Shown piece after piece: positions 44,908 through 56,512 of a stretch of 64,000 bases of DNA. Under the pieces are notes generated by a model that worked only from the letters and a program-made list of their open reading frames with translations, searched no databases and was not told the origin of the DNA. The DNA comes from Diphasiastrum complanatum (lineage: Eukaryota > Streptophyta > Lycopodiopsida > Lycopodiales > Lycopodiaceae). A program made the position numbers and the translations under genes. Location of the stretch: NCBI GenBank assembly GCA_029204225.1, contig CM055099.1, positions 47,304,542 to 47,368,541 of the forward strand, written 5' to 3'. Positions within the stretch are counted from its first letter, which is position 1; every line of letters starts with the position of its first letter.

Positions 44908-45982
44908 TGTTATAGAAATTGAAAAAATAAAGATAGAAAGGATCGTTAAATCGAGGTTTACCAACCTAGGAATCGTCGATGGTCTTCTACAACTCAAAAT
45001 AGATCAAAATCAGCAACATGCAATCAACATGCAAGCAAATGCAGTGACATGCAATCAACATGCAAGCAACTACAATGACATGCAAGCAACTACAGTGGCA
45101 TGCAATCAACATGCAAGCAAATATGGAAACATGCAAGCAATCTGAAGAATTCTAGAGGCATGCATACAACATGCAAGCAACTGTAGTGACATGCAATCAA
45201 AATGCAAGCAACTGTGGAAACATGCAAGCAATCTGAAGAATTCTAGTGGCATGCATACAACATGCATGGACTAGTACTTGCACATGCAAATGGAAAAATC
45301 AGATTGACTTCTGATTGCTTCTATTCATAAGGAATGATAGAGCCTATGCAATAGAAATCTTGTGTAATTGATTTGATTCAATTCTAACTATCCACTGTGG
45401 AGAAATGAAGGAACAAACAAATCAGATCCAGCGCCCAATCAGATCTGAATGATGGCTGTTCTGGTCATGGAAACAATTTGATGAAGCTAGAAAGCATAGG
45501 AATGGTAGCGCCCTCCTCCAAGGATCAGTATGCAACTGTCCTCATCGAAATCTGATGAGAGGAGAGGGAGAAACATGAAAAAGATCAGATCAGATCCAAA
45601 TGCGACCTCCTACTAGTATTCAGATCAAGGAGACAATGAAAAATGATGAAGATGGAAGATGATTCCATTCAACACACTCTCCAACTCGTGGAGACTCTAT
45701 TAAATAGAATTTGAGTACGTACAATCACTGGCATGCAATTGCCAAGTGTCAAAATGTTCATGCATGCTATGTTAGGTGGCAAATTAACTTGTTCTCTCCC
45801 ATGCACATGTGCACGGGGGTCTACCAAACTCAAGTGGACAAGTGGCATCATCATGCAAGAAGGCCCTCCACGAGTTTGTACTTAAAAAAATTTGCCTAAG
45901 TTTATTTGGGCCTTAAAACTTTGGCCTCTAAATAAAACCATGTGCTATGTTTTATTTATTTAACTAGGTTTATATTTCAACA
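44908..45982 (-). mobile_element. Nested solo LTR (copia family), TSD taaaa
   Basis: 1075 bp bounded by TGTTATAG and TTTCAACA, with a perfect 5-bp duplication taaaa at 44903-44907 and 45983-45987, splitting the copia zinc knuckle codons. In minus sense it runs TGTTGAAAT...TCTATAACA. There is no internal coding region. Part of it matches the LTR remnant at 43960-44160, so it is a relative of the element it interrupts. Confidence 0.9.
45020..45270 (-). repeat. CATGCAAGCAA direct repeats within the solo LTR
   Basis: About ten imperfect copies of catgcaagcaac/catgcaatcaac units, spaced roughly 15-25 bp apart. A longer 60-bp block (gcaatctgaagaattctag) is present twice. The copy at 43960-44100 carries the same motifs inverted. 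Confidence 0.8.
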
Positions 45983-47091
45983 TAAAAAGCCAGGACATAC
46001 TCTTGATAAATGTTGGGCTAATCCTAGAGTAGCTTGTAGACATTGTGGCAAGACTGGTCATTCATCTTTCAAATGCTATTCTAGGCCTAACAATAGTAAA
46101 GCCAATGTTTGTCAAGAGGAACAACTTTCTTCTAACTCAAGCAAAGAGGAAAACAGTCTAGTTGTTGCTTTTGTTTGTGTAGAAGATTGTTTTGATTCTA
46201 CTGATAATACTTCCAAAGTTGTGATAGATTCTGGAGCTACTGCTCATATCATCTCTAATAGAGCTATGTTGTCTAGTTATTTTCCTAGTTACACTTAGAG
46301 ATATGTCATTTTAGGAGATGGTAGTCAACATGATGTTTCAGGAATAGGAAGCTTGAGTTTACTCACAATTGAAGGTTCTAAAGTTCTTCGAAATGTATTG
46401 CATGTACCAACCATGCAAAAGGACTTGTTGTCAGTAGCCCGCAAGACAGATGTGGGCATCAAAGTTCTGTTTCTTGACAATGATTGCAGGCTAATGGACA
46501 CAAAAAGTGGAAAGCAGCTTGCAACAGGCTTACGGAGGGAGAACCTGTATCATGCAAAAGTTCTTATTGCATGTGACGAAGTTTCAGCCGTTGAAGACAA
46601 GAAGCATGCATTATGGCATGCTAGGCTCTATCACATGAGCATGCGAAGATGTGGAAATCAAAGTTCTGTTTCTTGACAACGATTGCAGGCTAATGGACAC
46701 AAAAAGTGGAAAGCAGCTTGCAACAGGCTTATGGAGGGAGAACCTGTATCATGCAAAAGTTCTTATTGCATGTGACAAAGTTTCAGCCGTTGAAGACAAG
46801 ATGCATGCATTATGGCATGCTAGACTCTATCACATGAGCATGCGAAGCATTCCCCCTGCAGCAAAGAAAAAGTTGTTTGAAGGGGTTGATTTTGACATCA
46901 ATATTCCCACTTCATATCATCCATGTGACTCTTGCATGCTGGGCAAGATGACTCGCTCTCCATTCACTAAGGAGGGCCATAGATCTAAAGAACTTCTTGA
47001 ATTAGTTCACTCAGATGTTTGTGGACCTTTGCCTGTTAACTCTATTGGTAGTGCACGTTATTTTGTCACATTCATTGACGATTTTAGTCGA
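45983..47091 (+). pseudogene. Copia zinc knuckle, protease and integrase N-terminus
   Basis: It continues the interrupted gag: KPGHTLDKCW, a second CRHCGKTGHSSFKC knuckle, and VVIDSGATAHIIS (protease DSG). A stop at about 46298 follows, then VLRNVLHVPTMQKDLLSV, a pre-integrase stretch and ALWHARLYHMS, and CDSCMLGKMTRSPF with LVHSDVCGPLP and VTFIDDFSR of the integrase core. The pre-integrase stretch is present twice through a tandem duplication (46457-46650 and 46651-46845). The copia reading ends abruptly at about 47091 and changes to gypsy gag in the same frame. Confidence 0.87.
46457..46845 (+). repeat. Tandem duplication of about 190 bp in copia pre-integrase region
   Basis: Two adjacent copies of a segment running from atcaaagttctgtttcttga to cacatgagcatgcgaag. 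They differ by a few substitutions, for example acggag/atggag, gacgaa/gacaaa and aagaag/aagatg. Confidence 0.9.
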
Positions 47092-47790
47092 TTAGCACAG
47101 AGTTCTTTAGATAATCGTTTTACACATATTGATGCCCGCATGGATCATCTTGAGAGTCGTATTGATCTTGTTCTTTCTAGCCTTGAGACTATCCTACCAC
47201 AAGGGGATATCACCCCCCCAGACATTGTTCATCGTCCTGGTAAAGCACCTTTATTTCCTATATTGAGTACACCTGCTCTTGCTCCATCTCCATCTTCAAG
47301 AGGTGCTTTTGGTAGCATGTTTGGTCTCCCTTCATATAGTGCTAGTCCTTATGGGTCTCCTTTCGGGTCTTCAGTACCACCACCTGGATTTCCCTCCGCA
47401 CCACCAAGATTTCCTTCTCCTACTTTTTCAGGTAATCATAAGCCCCATTTTGCTCATGATTTTCGTGATTCTAGTTCGTCTGACGAGAATATCTTGAAAA
47501 ATTGGTTCTCTAAATTAGAGACCTATTTTCTTATGTATCCCAAGACTAACAACTAGAAAGTGCAGTTGGCTGCACTACATTTAGATGGTCGAGCTCAGAC
47601 TTGGTGGTGTGTCTATCGCACTGAGCCTACTTGTGAGGGGTTACATATATGGCCTACTTTTTAACATGATCTTTGTATGGCTATGATTGACCCACAGTGG
47701 TTGGTTCGCCAACGTGATCTGTTTCATAGCCTTCGCCATACTAGTGATTTGACTGCTTATATTGATCAGTTTACCCTCCCTTGCTCCCAG
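47092..47790 (+). pseudogene. Gypsy gag N-terminal half fused in frame to copia integrase
   Basis: From SLDNRFTHIDARMDHLESRI the frame continues through a Pro/Ser/Phe-rich part (SVPPPGFPSAPPRF) and FAHDFRDSSSSDENILKNWF to YFLMYPKTNN. After a TAG come VQLAALHLDGRAQTWW, MIDPQWLVRQRD and LTAYIDQF. It is homologous to the first half of element 2 gag (10622-11950). It stops where the fragment at 24661 would nearly begin. Confidence 0.87.
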
Positions 47791-49012
47791 CATGTCAAGA
47801 CTCGTCTAGATTATTCCCATATATTTTGCCTCTAAACTTGGCTTCTTCTACTTTCCTCTTTCTCAACACAGCAAATCCTCCTCAATCACAATCGGATGAA
47901 AAAGATAGATCCGACTACATTTGCTTTCATTTTACCAACAAATTATTCAAGAGCACAATTGCCATTCATCAAAATCAGGTTAACAAGTATTTTCACATTT
48001 GAAGTTTTTTTCACAAATATGAACAAATCATGAAAATATTTTGAAGCTTCATCACCTATTGGAAATCCTTTCCTACTGAGTTTTCAAAACAAAAAACTCT
48101 ACAATGGCATTCCTTTTATCATTGTGCTTTTTAAATGTTATGAGAGCTTATTCATCTTACTGTTCAAGCAAACATCGCCATTTTCGTTCTCGTCATTCTG
48201 AAACAAATTTGTACCAGCCTCACTTTCATAATCAATCACACTACCTTTCTTGTGAGATTAGCATCACTCTCACATAGATTAAATTTTTCACGTGTATGTG
48301 AAGCATAACCGGAGGATCACAATTGTAATCTATGCTCAAATGATTGTATTGTATGCGCAATATTTTTTGTTCATTGATTGCTACTCTATCTACAGTTTTA
48401 TGAAAAAGCATGGTACATACTAAAAAAAGAGAAAAGATTCAAGGTCCATTCCAGAATGCATTATAGAACGTCTTTTGCTTTAGAACGAGAAACTATGGGG
48501 ATAGTGCATTTTTTCAAGGAAAAATCACATCCATAAACACTAGTAGGCAACGTGCTTCAAAGGGGTTTGAGGCCACCATCCTACCACAAAATCATTGCCT
48601 ATGAATGGGCGAACCAAGAAAAATTGGCAACATGTTTCAATGTTTTGACCTTTTTGATTCATAAAGCCTTGGTTTTTTGTCAATTGAAATCTAGATTTGG
48701 CATGGAGGATCCCTTTAATAGGACCAGCTAGTGTGGGGGTGCCTTCAAAAAAGATTCAGACCTAATTGCAAGAAGTTCTGACTAGGGGCTTTTCTTTTAC
48801 TGTTTTGGAGCTGAAAGTCTAAAATTCTGCAGCAGCCTTGTCTTATCAAATTTTTGAAGGTTATCTATTGCGCTTGAATGTTGATTGAATGTGTGTGTAC
48901 AGCATCAGTCTTCAAAATCAAGGGAGCACTCTTCCTATTTGATTTCTAGAATTACTTTGCTGAGTTTTCTCACTATTTTGTTGTACATTCTATTCCGAGA
49001 GAAAAAGAGTGT
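47791..49012. other. Intron sequence, nothing recognised
   Basis: AT-rich sequence without coding motif or LTR edge that I can support. Confidence 0.5.
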
Positions 49013-49132
49013 AAAAATTATCTATAGAGGAAAGTGAGTTGCTTATTTTGAGAGAACATTTAAGAATAATTTAAAAATTATCTATAGAGGAAAGTGAGTT
49101 GCTTATTTTGAGAGAACATTAAAGAGTAATTT
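49013..49132 (+). repeat. Direct tandem duplication, 60-bp unit
   Basis: Two nearly identical 60-bp copies containing ttatctatagaggaaagtga and tattttgagagaacatt, differing at about four positions. Confidence 0.9.
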
Positions 49133-49199
49133 GTACTTTCTTTCTGTTGCTACAACTACTTATTTTCATCAGTTCTTCCCTTTTGACACTTGTGTTCCT

Positions 49200-50767
49200 A
49201 ATTTACTATGTTCCGATGGATTTCGTTGAAGAGCAAGAATCTTACTGAAAGTCCTTAACGATATTCCTGAGTGGATGCAGGTCCACAATTTTATCTTTGG
49301 TTTGCACAAGGATTTATGACATCCTATGTTGTATGAGGCTTGTACCACACTTAAGCACGCAATAGCAACAACTCTCATTTATGAGGGTGGTGTAGGGCAA
49401 AAGTGATTGGCTCTTTAGGGAAGGCACAGACATTTTTTACATACAACGTGGGGATAGGTATGTTGAAATAGAATGGTAAGTGATACGTGCCAGACATGGA
49501 TGGACTTCATGTTAATATCCTTCATGAGTGTCATGAAAGTCCTATCCCGGAGTGGATAAGACAATAGGGCTAGTGAGCATACTATTTCTGACCACATATG
49601 CGACAAGACGTGAGAGATTATGTCCAAGGTTGTAATGCTCGTCAGGTGAACAAGGTGGAGAGAGTAAGCTCTCCAGGCTTGCTTCACCCATTAGAGATTC
49701 CCCAAGGTAGATGGAAAAGTATCTCAATGGATTTTATTACTGGACTACCTAGGGGGAAATCTAGGTTTGAAATTGTGATGGTAGTTGTGGACTGATTTAC
49801 TAAAATGGTCATTTCATTCCAACTAAGAGTAAGCTCACAGCTATGCAGGTGGCTGAGTTGTTTCTTTCAAATGTCGAGAGATTGCATGGACTACCTAAAT
49901 CCATTGTCTCGAATAGGGACCGAAGTTCACGGGAACTTTTTGGTCAATAGTGTTCTCTCGTCTTGAAATAGAGTGAGTAGTAGTGAGCACCCAAAGACAT
50001 ATGGGCAAACAGAGGCTAACCAGGTACTAGAGGACATGATTTGAGCGTATGTCAGTGAGGCACAAACCAATTGGGTAAAGTAGTTGCCCTTAATTGAGTT
50101 TGCTTTTAATGACAAGAGACATGTGTCTGCGGGTGGGCATGAGTCCATTCGAGTTGACTTATGGTTACCAACCGATATGTCTAGATACAATAAGTACCCT
50201 GCAGAAGGTACCAAGTTTTGTAGAGTTTTTGGTTTAGATGCATGACAATAAGCTTCAGCCTTCAGGCTGCAACGTAGCACCTTACCAAGGCTCATGCATG
50301 AGCAGAAAGTTATGCACACAAGTCTCGTACCTATAAGGAATTGGAAGAGGGTAATTTAGTGTTTCTGTGATTGCCTTCCAAGTCAAAGTTAATGTGCATT
50401 GGTAAGCATAGGAAACTATCCCAAGGGTACTACAGACCATGTAAAGTCATTAAGAAAATTGGTGAGGTGGCTTGTAGGTTACAATTAGCTTAGGGATGTA
50501 AAGTGCATCCAGTTTCAGCCGCTTGAAGAAGTGCTTACATCAAGGAAACAAACTTGTAGAAGGCTTGGTGTCACTAGAGGAAAGAGATGCCTCGAATCAT
50601 GGACCAGCACATATTCTAGATAGGAGAGAGGTGATCGTATCCTCCAAGGGTATCATGGAAAGAACTTCCCTTTGTTTGATGCTACTTGGGAGAGTCATTT
50701 CAGGCTACATCAAGTGTACTTTGAGTTTGTCATTGAGAAACAATGACTTTCCTGAAGGAGGTGAGAA
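49200..50767 (+). pseudogene. Degenerate gypsy: gag fragment and integrase
   Basis: A gag-like piece IPEWMQVHNFIFGLHKDL lies near 49255. RQDVRDYVQGCNARQVNKVE follows (zinc region), then WKSISMDFITGLPRG (core Asp) near 49715 and TYGQTEANQVLEDMI (core Glu region) near 50000. YKELEEGNLVFL and KHRKLSQGYYRPCKVIKKI of the C-terminal module lie near 50340-50460. Multiple stops and frameshifts mark it as old. It is followed by a purine-rich tract and an LTR at 50768. Confidence 0.82.
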
Positions 50768-51619
50768 TGTTAGGCCCCAGTTGTGCCCCAAAATGTACCC
50801 CGGAAGGACCAAGTGGGTCAGGTGACCATCAATGGCGAGGCATAATCCAGGATAGGTGAGGAAGTGACCACCAATAGTGGGCATGACTCACATCCCAGCT
50901 TAGGCACGACTCACATCCCAGCCTAGGCACCTGACCATATTATAGGTCATTGGGTGTGTCACTATAGGTGACCTGATGAGTACACACATGCCACCAATCG
51001 TGCAGCGAGACAAGTAGATTTGTCATGCAATTGACCAACTCAGCCTATGGCACCAACGAGTAGTAACTAGGGTTAGTTGGTTGGAGAGGCTGGAGTGGAC
51101 TAGAGGGCCACTTAGGCATGGCATGGGAGTGGCATTTCATCTTAGCCGTTACACCTATCTAGCATGGTTTGGCCAACCTACATGGATTAGCTACCCATGC
51201 ATGGACTCCATGTATCCAAGATAGGGATAGTGATAAGTATGGATGGGAAGAGATTCATTCTTTCATCGGCTAGTTGGTTACTTGAGGAGCTTGGAGAGGT
51301 ATGCTACTTACTAATTGCAAGTTTTTTGGAGGGGCTCATTTTCAACTCAATTCTATGTACTAGGCTACATGAGTTTAATGCAGATTATATATGGTTAGAA
51401 GAAATATAAAGAGAGTAATCATATAATAAATAAATGACATGTACCATTAATTGGCCCAAATATGTATTGTACCTTCATGGAATGAGGACATTGACCAACA
51501 AGCCCATCACGCATAGGGTGATCGGGTGGAAGGTATCGAGTGTGACCCTCTTAAACCATCTTTTGCAGATGTTGTGAGTGACGTACTTGCAAATACTCGC
51601 ACAAACGGGGCACGTTACA
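50768..51619 (+). repeat. Probable 3' LTR of degenerate gypsy
   Basis: It begins TGTTAGGCCCCAG right after a purine-rich ggaggtgagaa (polypurine tract) and ends GGGGCACGTTACA, giving TG...CA ends and 852 bp. No second copy is visible in the window, so the right boundary rests on the terminal motif only. Confidence 0.6.
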
Positions 51620-52343
51620 GGATCATTGATAAAAAGTACTGACTAATGGACCAATAGAGGCCCAATAATGGGTGACACAAAAAATGTCCTTAAGTAGACT
51701 ACTTACGGATTCTTGTTGCAATATACAAAGCTCAAACTCTCCATAACAAATTTAGAAGGGAGAATGAAAGAAAACTTCTTCAGACCAGGCACAATCAATA
51801 CCAAATCAAATGCTGCACAGATATCATGAAAGTCACGTCTTGTAACTTTTTTGAGGTATTGAAAACAGATACTATAGTGTCAAGACTATCAACACAAAGG
51901 AAAGCTATAAACCAATCATTGCAATTCTAAGCTCTAGCGACATAGGAACGCGAGTAGTGCTTCCATCTTCATACATCGGTTCACCACGTCATATGCATCA
52001 GCAATACCAGGATGCTATGGCCGTCGTTAGGGAGTTGGGTTCTCCCGATTTGTTTATCACAATGACGGCGAACCCAAATTGGTTGGAGGTGAGGAGAGAG
52101 TTGCGATTCTAGTAGAAAGCTGCAGATAGGCCTGATTTGGTATCGAGACAGCAGCTGTTCAAAACCTTTTGTAAAGAACGACACCAAAACCGTTGTTTTT
52201 GTAGTAAGAAACCAATGCATATTGTAATTGTAGACATCGTTCTTTTCCTCATTCTTGACAATAAATATTTATGGAAGAGGGCAAACACAACTCATATCAC
52301 TTCATAATAGAATCAAAGGGGTACAAAATTGGAGGCTAGATAC
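51620..52343. other. Intron sequence adjoining kinase exon
   Basis: Nothing recognised. This is the 5' end, in gene sense, of the 30.7-kb intron following the donor at 52343. Confidence 0.5.
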
Positions 52344-52614
52344 CAGTATTCGTTTCAAGATATAGACGTCGTCTGCATAGTTGTAATCACCACCTGGTAC
52401 ACTTGAGCTTATATTTGGAATCCAAGTCTTTTGCGCTCCACAAGAAGTTGAATTATCATTTTCAGAAAATTGTGAATAAGAAAGGGCACCTAGCTTTCCA
52501 TTTTCATTTTCACTTTTCAAAGTCTGTAAATCTTCATCTGATAAGCAATTTCTACGCAAAGCTAGCCATATTTCTCCAAATGCTCCATGTGCAACATTTT
52601 TCTTCAAAATGTAC
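52344..52614 (-). CDS. Host gene exon: kinase glycine loop and invariant lysine
   Basis: The 271-bp exon encodes YILKKNVAHGAFGEIWLALRRNC, the ATP-binding glycine loop with its first Gly replaced. A Ser/Asn-rich insert of about 45 residues follows, then DDVYILKRIL with the invariant Lys. The acceptor is ccatgttgcag and the donor is atactg|gtatct. One base completes the codon of the exon at 54066-54273, and phase 0 leads to the exon at 21165-21692. Confidence 0.92.
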
Positions 52615-54065
52615 CTGCAACATGGTCATTATTAAGAACTCTTTATGCATAGAAAATAAAAGTAGTAATGACCAATTAAGCCCCAAGTAATAAGCCAAAG
52701 GAGTAGGATGGGTGCTTTGCGACTTTAACAATTTGTTATAGGTGGATATTTGGGACCTCTAAGCCCGTTCAAATCATTTTGAAAAATATTGTGATACTTG
52801 ATTGTGTTTCGAAGTCATTTATTATTGGTTGATTTTGTACCTGCATCATTAGAATAGTTGATATTTGAAACCCAGATTGAGGGCGCAAACTAGAAGGCTT
52901 AACAAGGGAAAAGCAATGCTCCATGAAGACTATAAGAATGAGCATAACAAATAGCAAATTATTCAGTTAGTTAGCATGGTCAGCAGACTAGCTTGTAAAG
53001 TAGGATTTTGAGAGCCTTAAAGTTTGTTGCAAAACAACACCGAATCATCCTGATTTGGTAAGTGCTAGTATGAGCCTAACCTAGAAAATGCTCTAATAGT
53101 AACTTAAGGGCATAGCATCAGGCGAATCAAACTCAATGAATGATGATTCTCTAAGAAAGAAACAGGATAATTGCCAATACACTACCTTGCAATACCCTCC
53201 CACAAACCCTAACACTAAGGCACCCCCCACAAAGCTCCCAAAGACTTCAAAATTGACTAGAGAGCCTCATTCATGCCAAGAAGCAATCAAAATCATTGCT
53301 GTGGTCTTCCAAAAACCTGTACTTCACTGAAGAACTTACTTATCCAGTGTTTCAACTTTCCTGTAATAGTGAAAAGCAGCATATGGTTAAATTAACAGCT
53401 CTTTGCTGCCTTTGACTATCTGGTAGTTCATCTTTCACAACTGAATAAATGACCTCACTTTCAGTATCTCCTGAAAATAGATGTGTGATTCTTGGATGAC
53501 AGATTAAGGAAACGAAGGTGTGGTCATAGGTACTTTACACTTTAAAACTTTCTCGATCTCCCAACAACACCTGCATCATTGGACGTACATATCATGAGGC
53601 TAACTAGAAAGCAAGTAATCACTGTCTGTCAAAAGGCTGCTAATCTCTGTGTGCCGATATAGGCAGCTAATCATAAGCAGAATCTGTGTAAGGGAGTATT
53701 TTTCAGTTTTCAGTTCTTAGTCAATTGGAAATAGTACTTGGCAAGGAAAAACCAACTGCAGAGCATTAAAAAATTGTCGTTCTTGATTTAATTTGGGGAC
53801 CTTTGATATGCCTAAGAATAGTAACAAAAATACTTGGAACAAAGAGCATCATTAACAGGATTGGACACTGTCAGTCGTTCATTAGTGGTAAGATGAACTA
53901 GGTTCATGTACATGCCGTTACAAAATGGGGTCAACATACATGTGCCACTTTCAAATGAAAGGTACAAGAAAACATTCATTTGTATGAAATATGCACATGA
54001 TACAATTGTACAGAATATCATCAAAAACTTGTAGGCATGAAGCCAGGAAGGAAGCCCGCATGCAC
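52615..54065. other. Intron sequence, nothing recognised
   Basis: 1.45 kb with short open frames only (for example 53136-53330, plus). No repeat or transposon edge was noticed. Confidence 0.5.
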
Positions 54066-54273
54066 CTTCTATGAGGGATTACATAGGGTGGAGCCTCATC
54101 CAATTGTGTAGGTGAAAGGGTTTGTAAATCCAGTGGCACAGAACCAACTAGAGTCCAAAGCTGGCAGGCATTTTGCCCTTTTGCACAAATACCTTTTTCA
54201 GCTTCTGTTTGGAAAATTTGTTGTGCCCATATCTGATGATCCTGGTATACTTGAATCTGCCTACTGATGTCTC
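54066..54273 (-). CDS. Host gene exon: linker before kinase domain
   Basis: The 208-bp exon encodes GDISRQIQVYQDHQIWAQQIF at its start and LWTLVGSVPLDLQ toward the end. The latter resembles the FLGLLES(I/V)PL segment that precedes the kinase domain in the At3g63340 family. The acceptor is aattctcag and the donor is agaag|gtgcat. Phases fit both neighbours (one base received, two passed on). Confidence 0.8.
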
Positions 54274-54470
54274 CTGAGAATTTGAAACACAGAGTCAATC
54301 ACTCTGCAAAGCGTTTTGGACAATTTTCAAAAATACAGGAACACGGCTTTGTGCAGATGTAGCTGTTTATCCTGATTGATTGCAAATGAGAATCACCTCA
54401 GGCAACAGGATGAAATACAAGGAAATTTAACAAAAATCAAATCGATTGAAGAGATCTTTTGAGGATAAAC

Positions 54471-54642
54471 CTGGACCCATTGTTATCAGGTTCATCTTTC
54501 CTTTGGTAGTAGTGTCCAACCTCTCAACTGAATAATGTTCTCCCATTTGAAATTCATCCTCCATTCCATGAGGGAATGGAAGGACCACATCCCCTGATAG
54601 TCTCTCTATGAGCTCATAGCAACCATGACACTGCTTTGTTAC
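54471..54642 (-). CDS. Host gene exon: linker (CYELIERLSGDVVLPFPHG)
   Basis: The 172-bp exon begins after gttgacacacag and ends cca|g before gtttat, passing one base to the next exon. It reads VTKQCHGCYELIERLSGD and then HYSVERLDTTTKGKMNL. Upstream the same frame stays coding-like (EVDALDVDTQ) to a TAA at 54673-54675. Beyond the TAA it continues as another 60 codons that also look coding (SSRYHILSSAESITLETNYF). Either the exon starts at 54642, or it is longer and carries a nonsense change. Confidence 0.7.
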
Positions 54643-54675
54643 CTGTGTGTCAACATCTAAAGCATCAACTTCTTA

Positions 54676-54867
54676 CTGCACCAACTGCCTGCTTGACTGC
54701 AAATACTGTGATTTATCATGATTCATACTTGGACCAAAAGCAAAGTAGTTGGTCTCTAAAGTGATGCTTTCTGCACTACTCAAAATGTGGTATCTTGAAC
54801 TTGCTACGTTAACATCAGAAGGGGAGTCTACATGCAACAAATGTAGCGCAGATCTTGCAAGTTTCAC
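54676..54867 (-). other. Possible exon extension upstream of an in-frame TAA
   Basis: About 60 coding-like codons (LARSALHLLHVDSPSDVNVA to YLQSSRQLVQ), in frame with the exon at 54471-54642 and separated from it only by one TAA. No good donor-acceptor pair splices the stop out, because only about 30 bp would be available for the intron. It may instead be intronic. Confidence 0.4.
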
Positions 54868-54931
54868 AGGAAGCGTGAAAAATTAAATAGATGAACCTCA
54901 AAGAGCACCACTAGAAGCAAGACACAAATAC

Positions 54932-55017
54932 CTTAAAATTCATAAGATCATAAAGAAATTTTCTTGACACTTGAAAAGTGCATGCAGGACAATAGTAATG
55001 ACTCCTGATTTTACAAG
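54932..55017 (-). CDS. Candidate host exon in linker region
   Basis: The acceptor atctgcctcacag and donor ttttaag|gtattt bound an 86-bp stretch reading CKIRSHYYCPACTFQVSRKFL and then YDLMNFK in one phase. That phase would join an exon starting at 54642 (phase 0). It requires one base from an upstream exon I have not found, so the call rests on splice signals and an open frame only. Confidence 0.3.
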
Positions 55018-56311
55018 CTGTGAGGCAGATATTTTTGTTATAAGACAATCTAAGAAGAACAAGGACTTTGACGGTAAAACAGAGCAAATACACTCATCTC
55101 CATTAACATACTGGTGGATACCAAATCTCAGGGGCACAGTAAAAAGTACAGAGCCTGCTATTCTATAATTTGCATACGTACTTTTATTTTATATGGACCT
55201 CTGGACTACATCAAAGTACCTAAAAATCAGTATCCCAGATGCAGATGAAAATCACGGACAACTTCTGTAGAATAAGAAGTTAAATGCGTCATTCAGCAAC
55301 ATGCAACACTTCGACTGTCGAGTTGTTTGGTTCACAGATGATACTCCAAATTTGCAGAGGACATTCGGTTATTCGAATGACCTGTATTATCAGCAAGAGT
55401 TTAATCATGTATTGCGTATGAAGCACCATATCCCCGGAGGAACAGTCACTACAAGCCCAGCAGATTGAAACTTCCATTATTACACAAGCTAACGTTCCCA
55501 AGCAAAGTGGGTGTAGCAGTTGCTTTGCAAAAATATATAACAAGCAATAATAGATTTTAGGAATAGCAATCTGGCTTGAATCATTTTTGTTTACACAAAG
55601 GGCAATAGGGCAAGGCAATAGTATGGTTGCAACATGGACCGAGGACTAGCCAATAGATTATTGGGGTTCTCGATCAAGTCATTAGCCATGTTCGGCACAG
55701 CAGCAAGTGCTTAAAGTAGTTTAAAGATGTAATCAAATCCCAGGGAAGGATTAAGACATATCAGTTGTATTAGCAGGTCAACAGAGCTTGACTTGGCGTG
55801 CATTCCCCAACTTAGGACTTAGCGCAGATGCCAACTTCAAACGGTTAACCAGCCTAACCATCCATCACATTATAATGGAAAAACCAACTTATGTGTTCAT
55901 GATTGCATAGAAACGTTCATATTTTCCCATTTTCCATTTATGAGACATAAGATCTATACTTGATTGGACCATTTTGAGAACTATATTTTTCACATTGGAA
56001 TCATGCATAAGAATGAGCTACAAAGAGCATCCTTAGAGAATATAATTGAATCAAACTAATATAAGTTCACTATTTACATTATAATTATGTTTGTTTCTTA
56101 CTTTGAGGAATTGTCCACCTAAAGCTACAAGTTTTCCATTCTAACTAGGCTATTTTCCTTTAAAATTCTCTAAAGCTTACAAATTGTGACCACATCTCAA
56201 ATGCAATGCCAGAAATGTTACAGCTGGTAAGAACTAATAAGAATAGGATAGAGCAAAGTTATTTCCTGAGAGAAATGAATCTTATGAGGCATGAATTTTC
56301 TTAGTGTACTT
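55018..56311. other. Intron sequence, possible undetected linker exon
   Basis: The frames at 55289-55618 and 54940-55137 (minus) are open but match no known part of the family. The linker between PP2C and kinase is poorly conserved, so a small exon could be hidden here. Confidence 0.35.
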
Positions 56312-56512
56312 CATAGTTGCACAGCGAATCTAGAATCACGATTTAAATCGCAGTCCGAATCCCGATTCACGATGCTGGGGGATGAAGACTAGATGGATTT
56401 CCAGTAGTTTCAGTTCATAACTTCAATTTATTCTATACAAAAGTGAAAAAAATTCGAAGAGTTAAACTAAAATAAAATCTTTTCTTTCTTTTGGTGATTC
56501 GCTGCAACTATG
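56312..56512. mobile_element. hAT-like MITE B
   Basis: A 201-bp element with CATAGTTGCA...TGCAACTATG ends and a perfect 8-bp duplication gtgtactt (56304-56311 and 56513-56520). Subterminal AGCGAATC/GATTCGCT repeats match the style of element A at 17821-18910. There is no coding capacity. Confidence 0.9.

Noticed and set aside
45000-45270. Regular catgcaagcaac repeats considered as a CRISPR-like array
   Set aside because: The repeats are short, variable and part of a plant LTR; the genome is eukaryotic and spacers are not unique.
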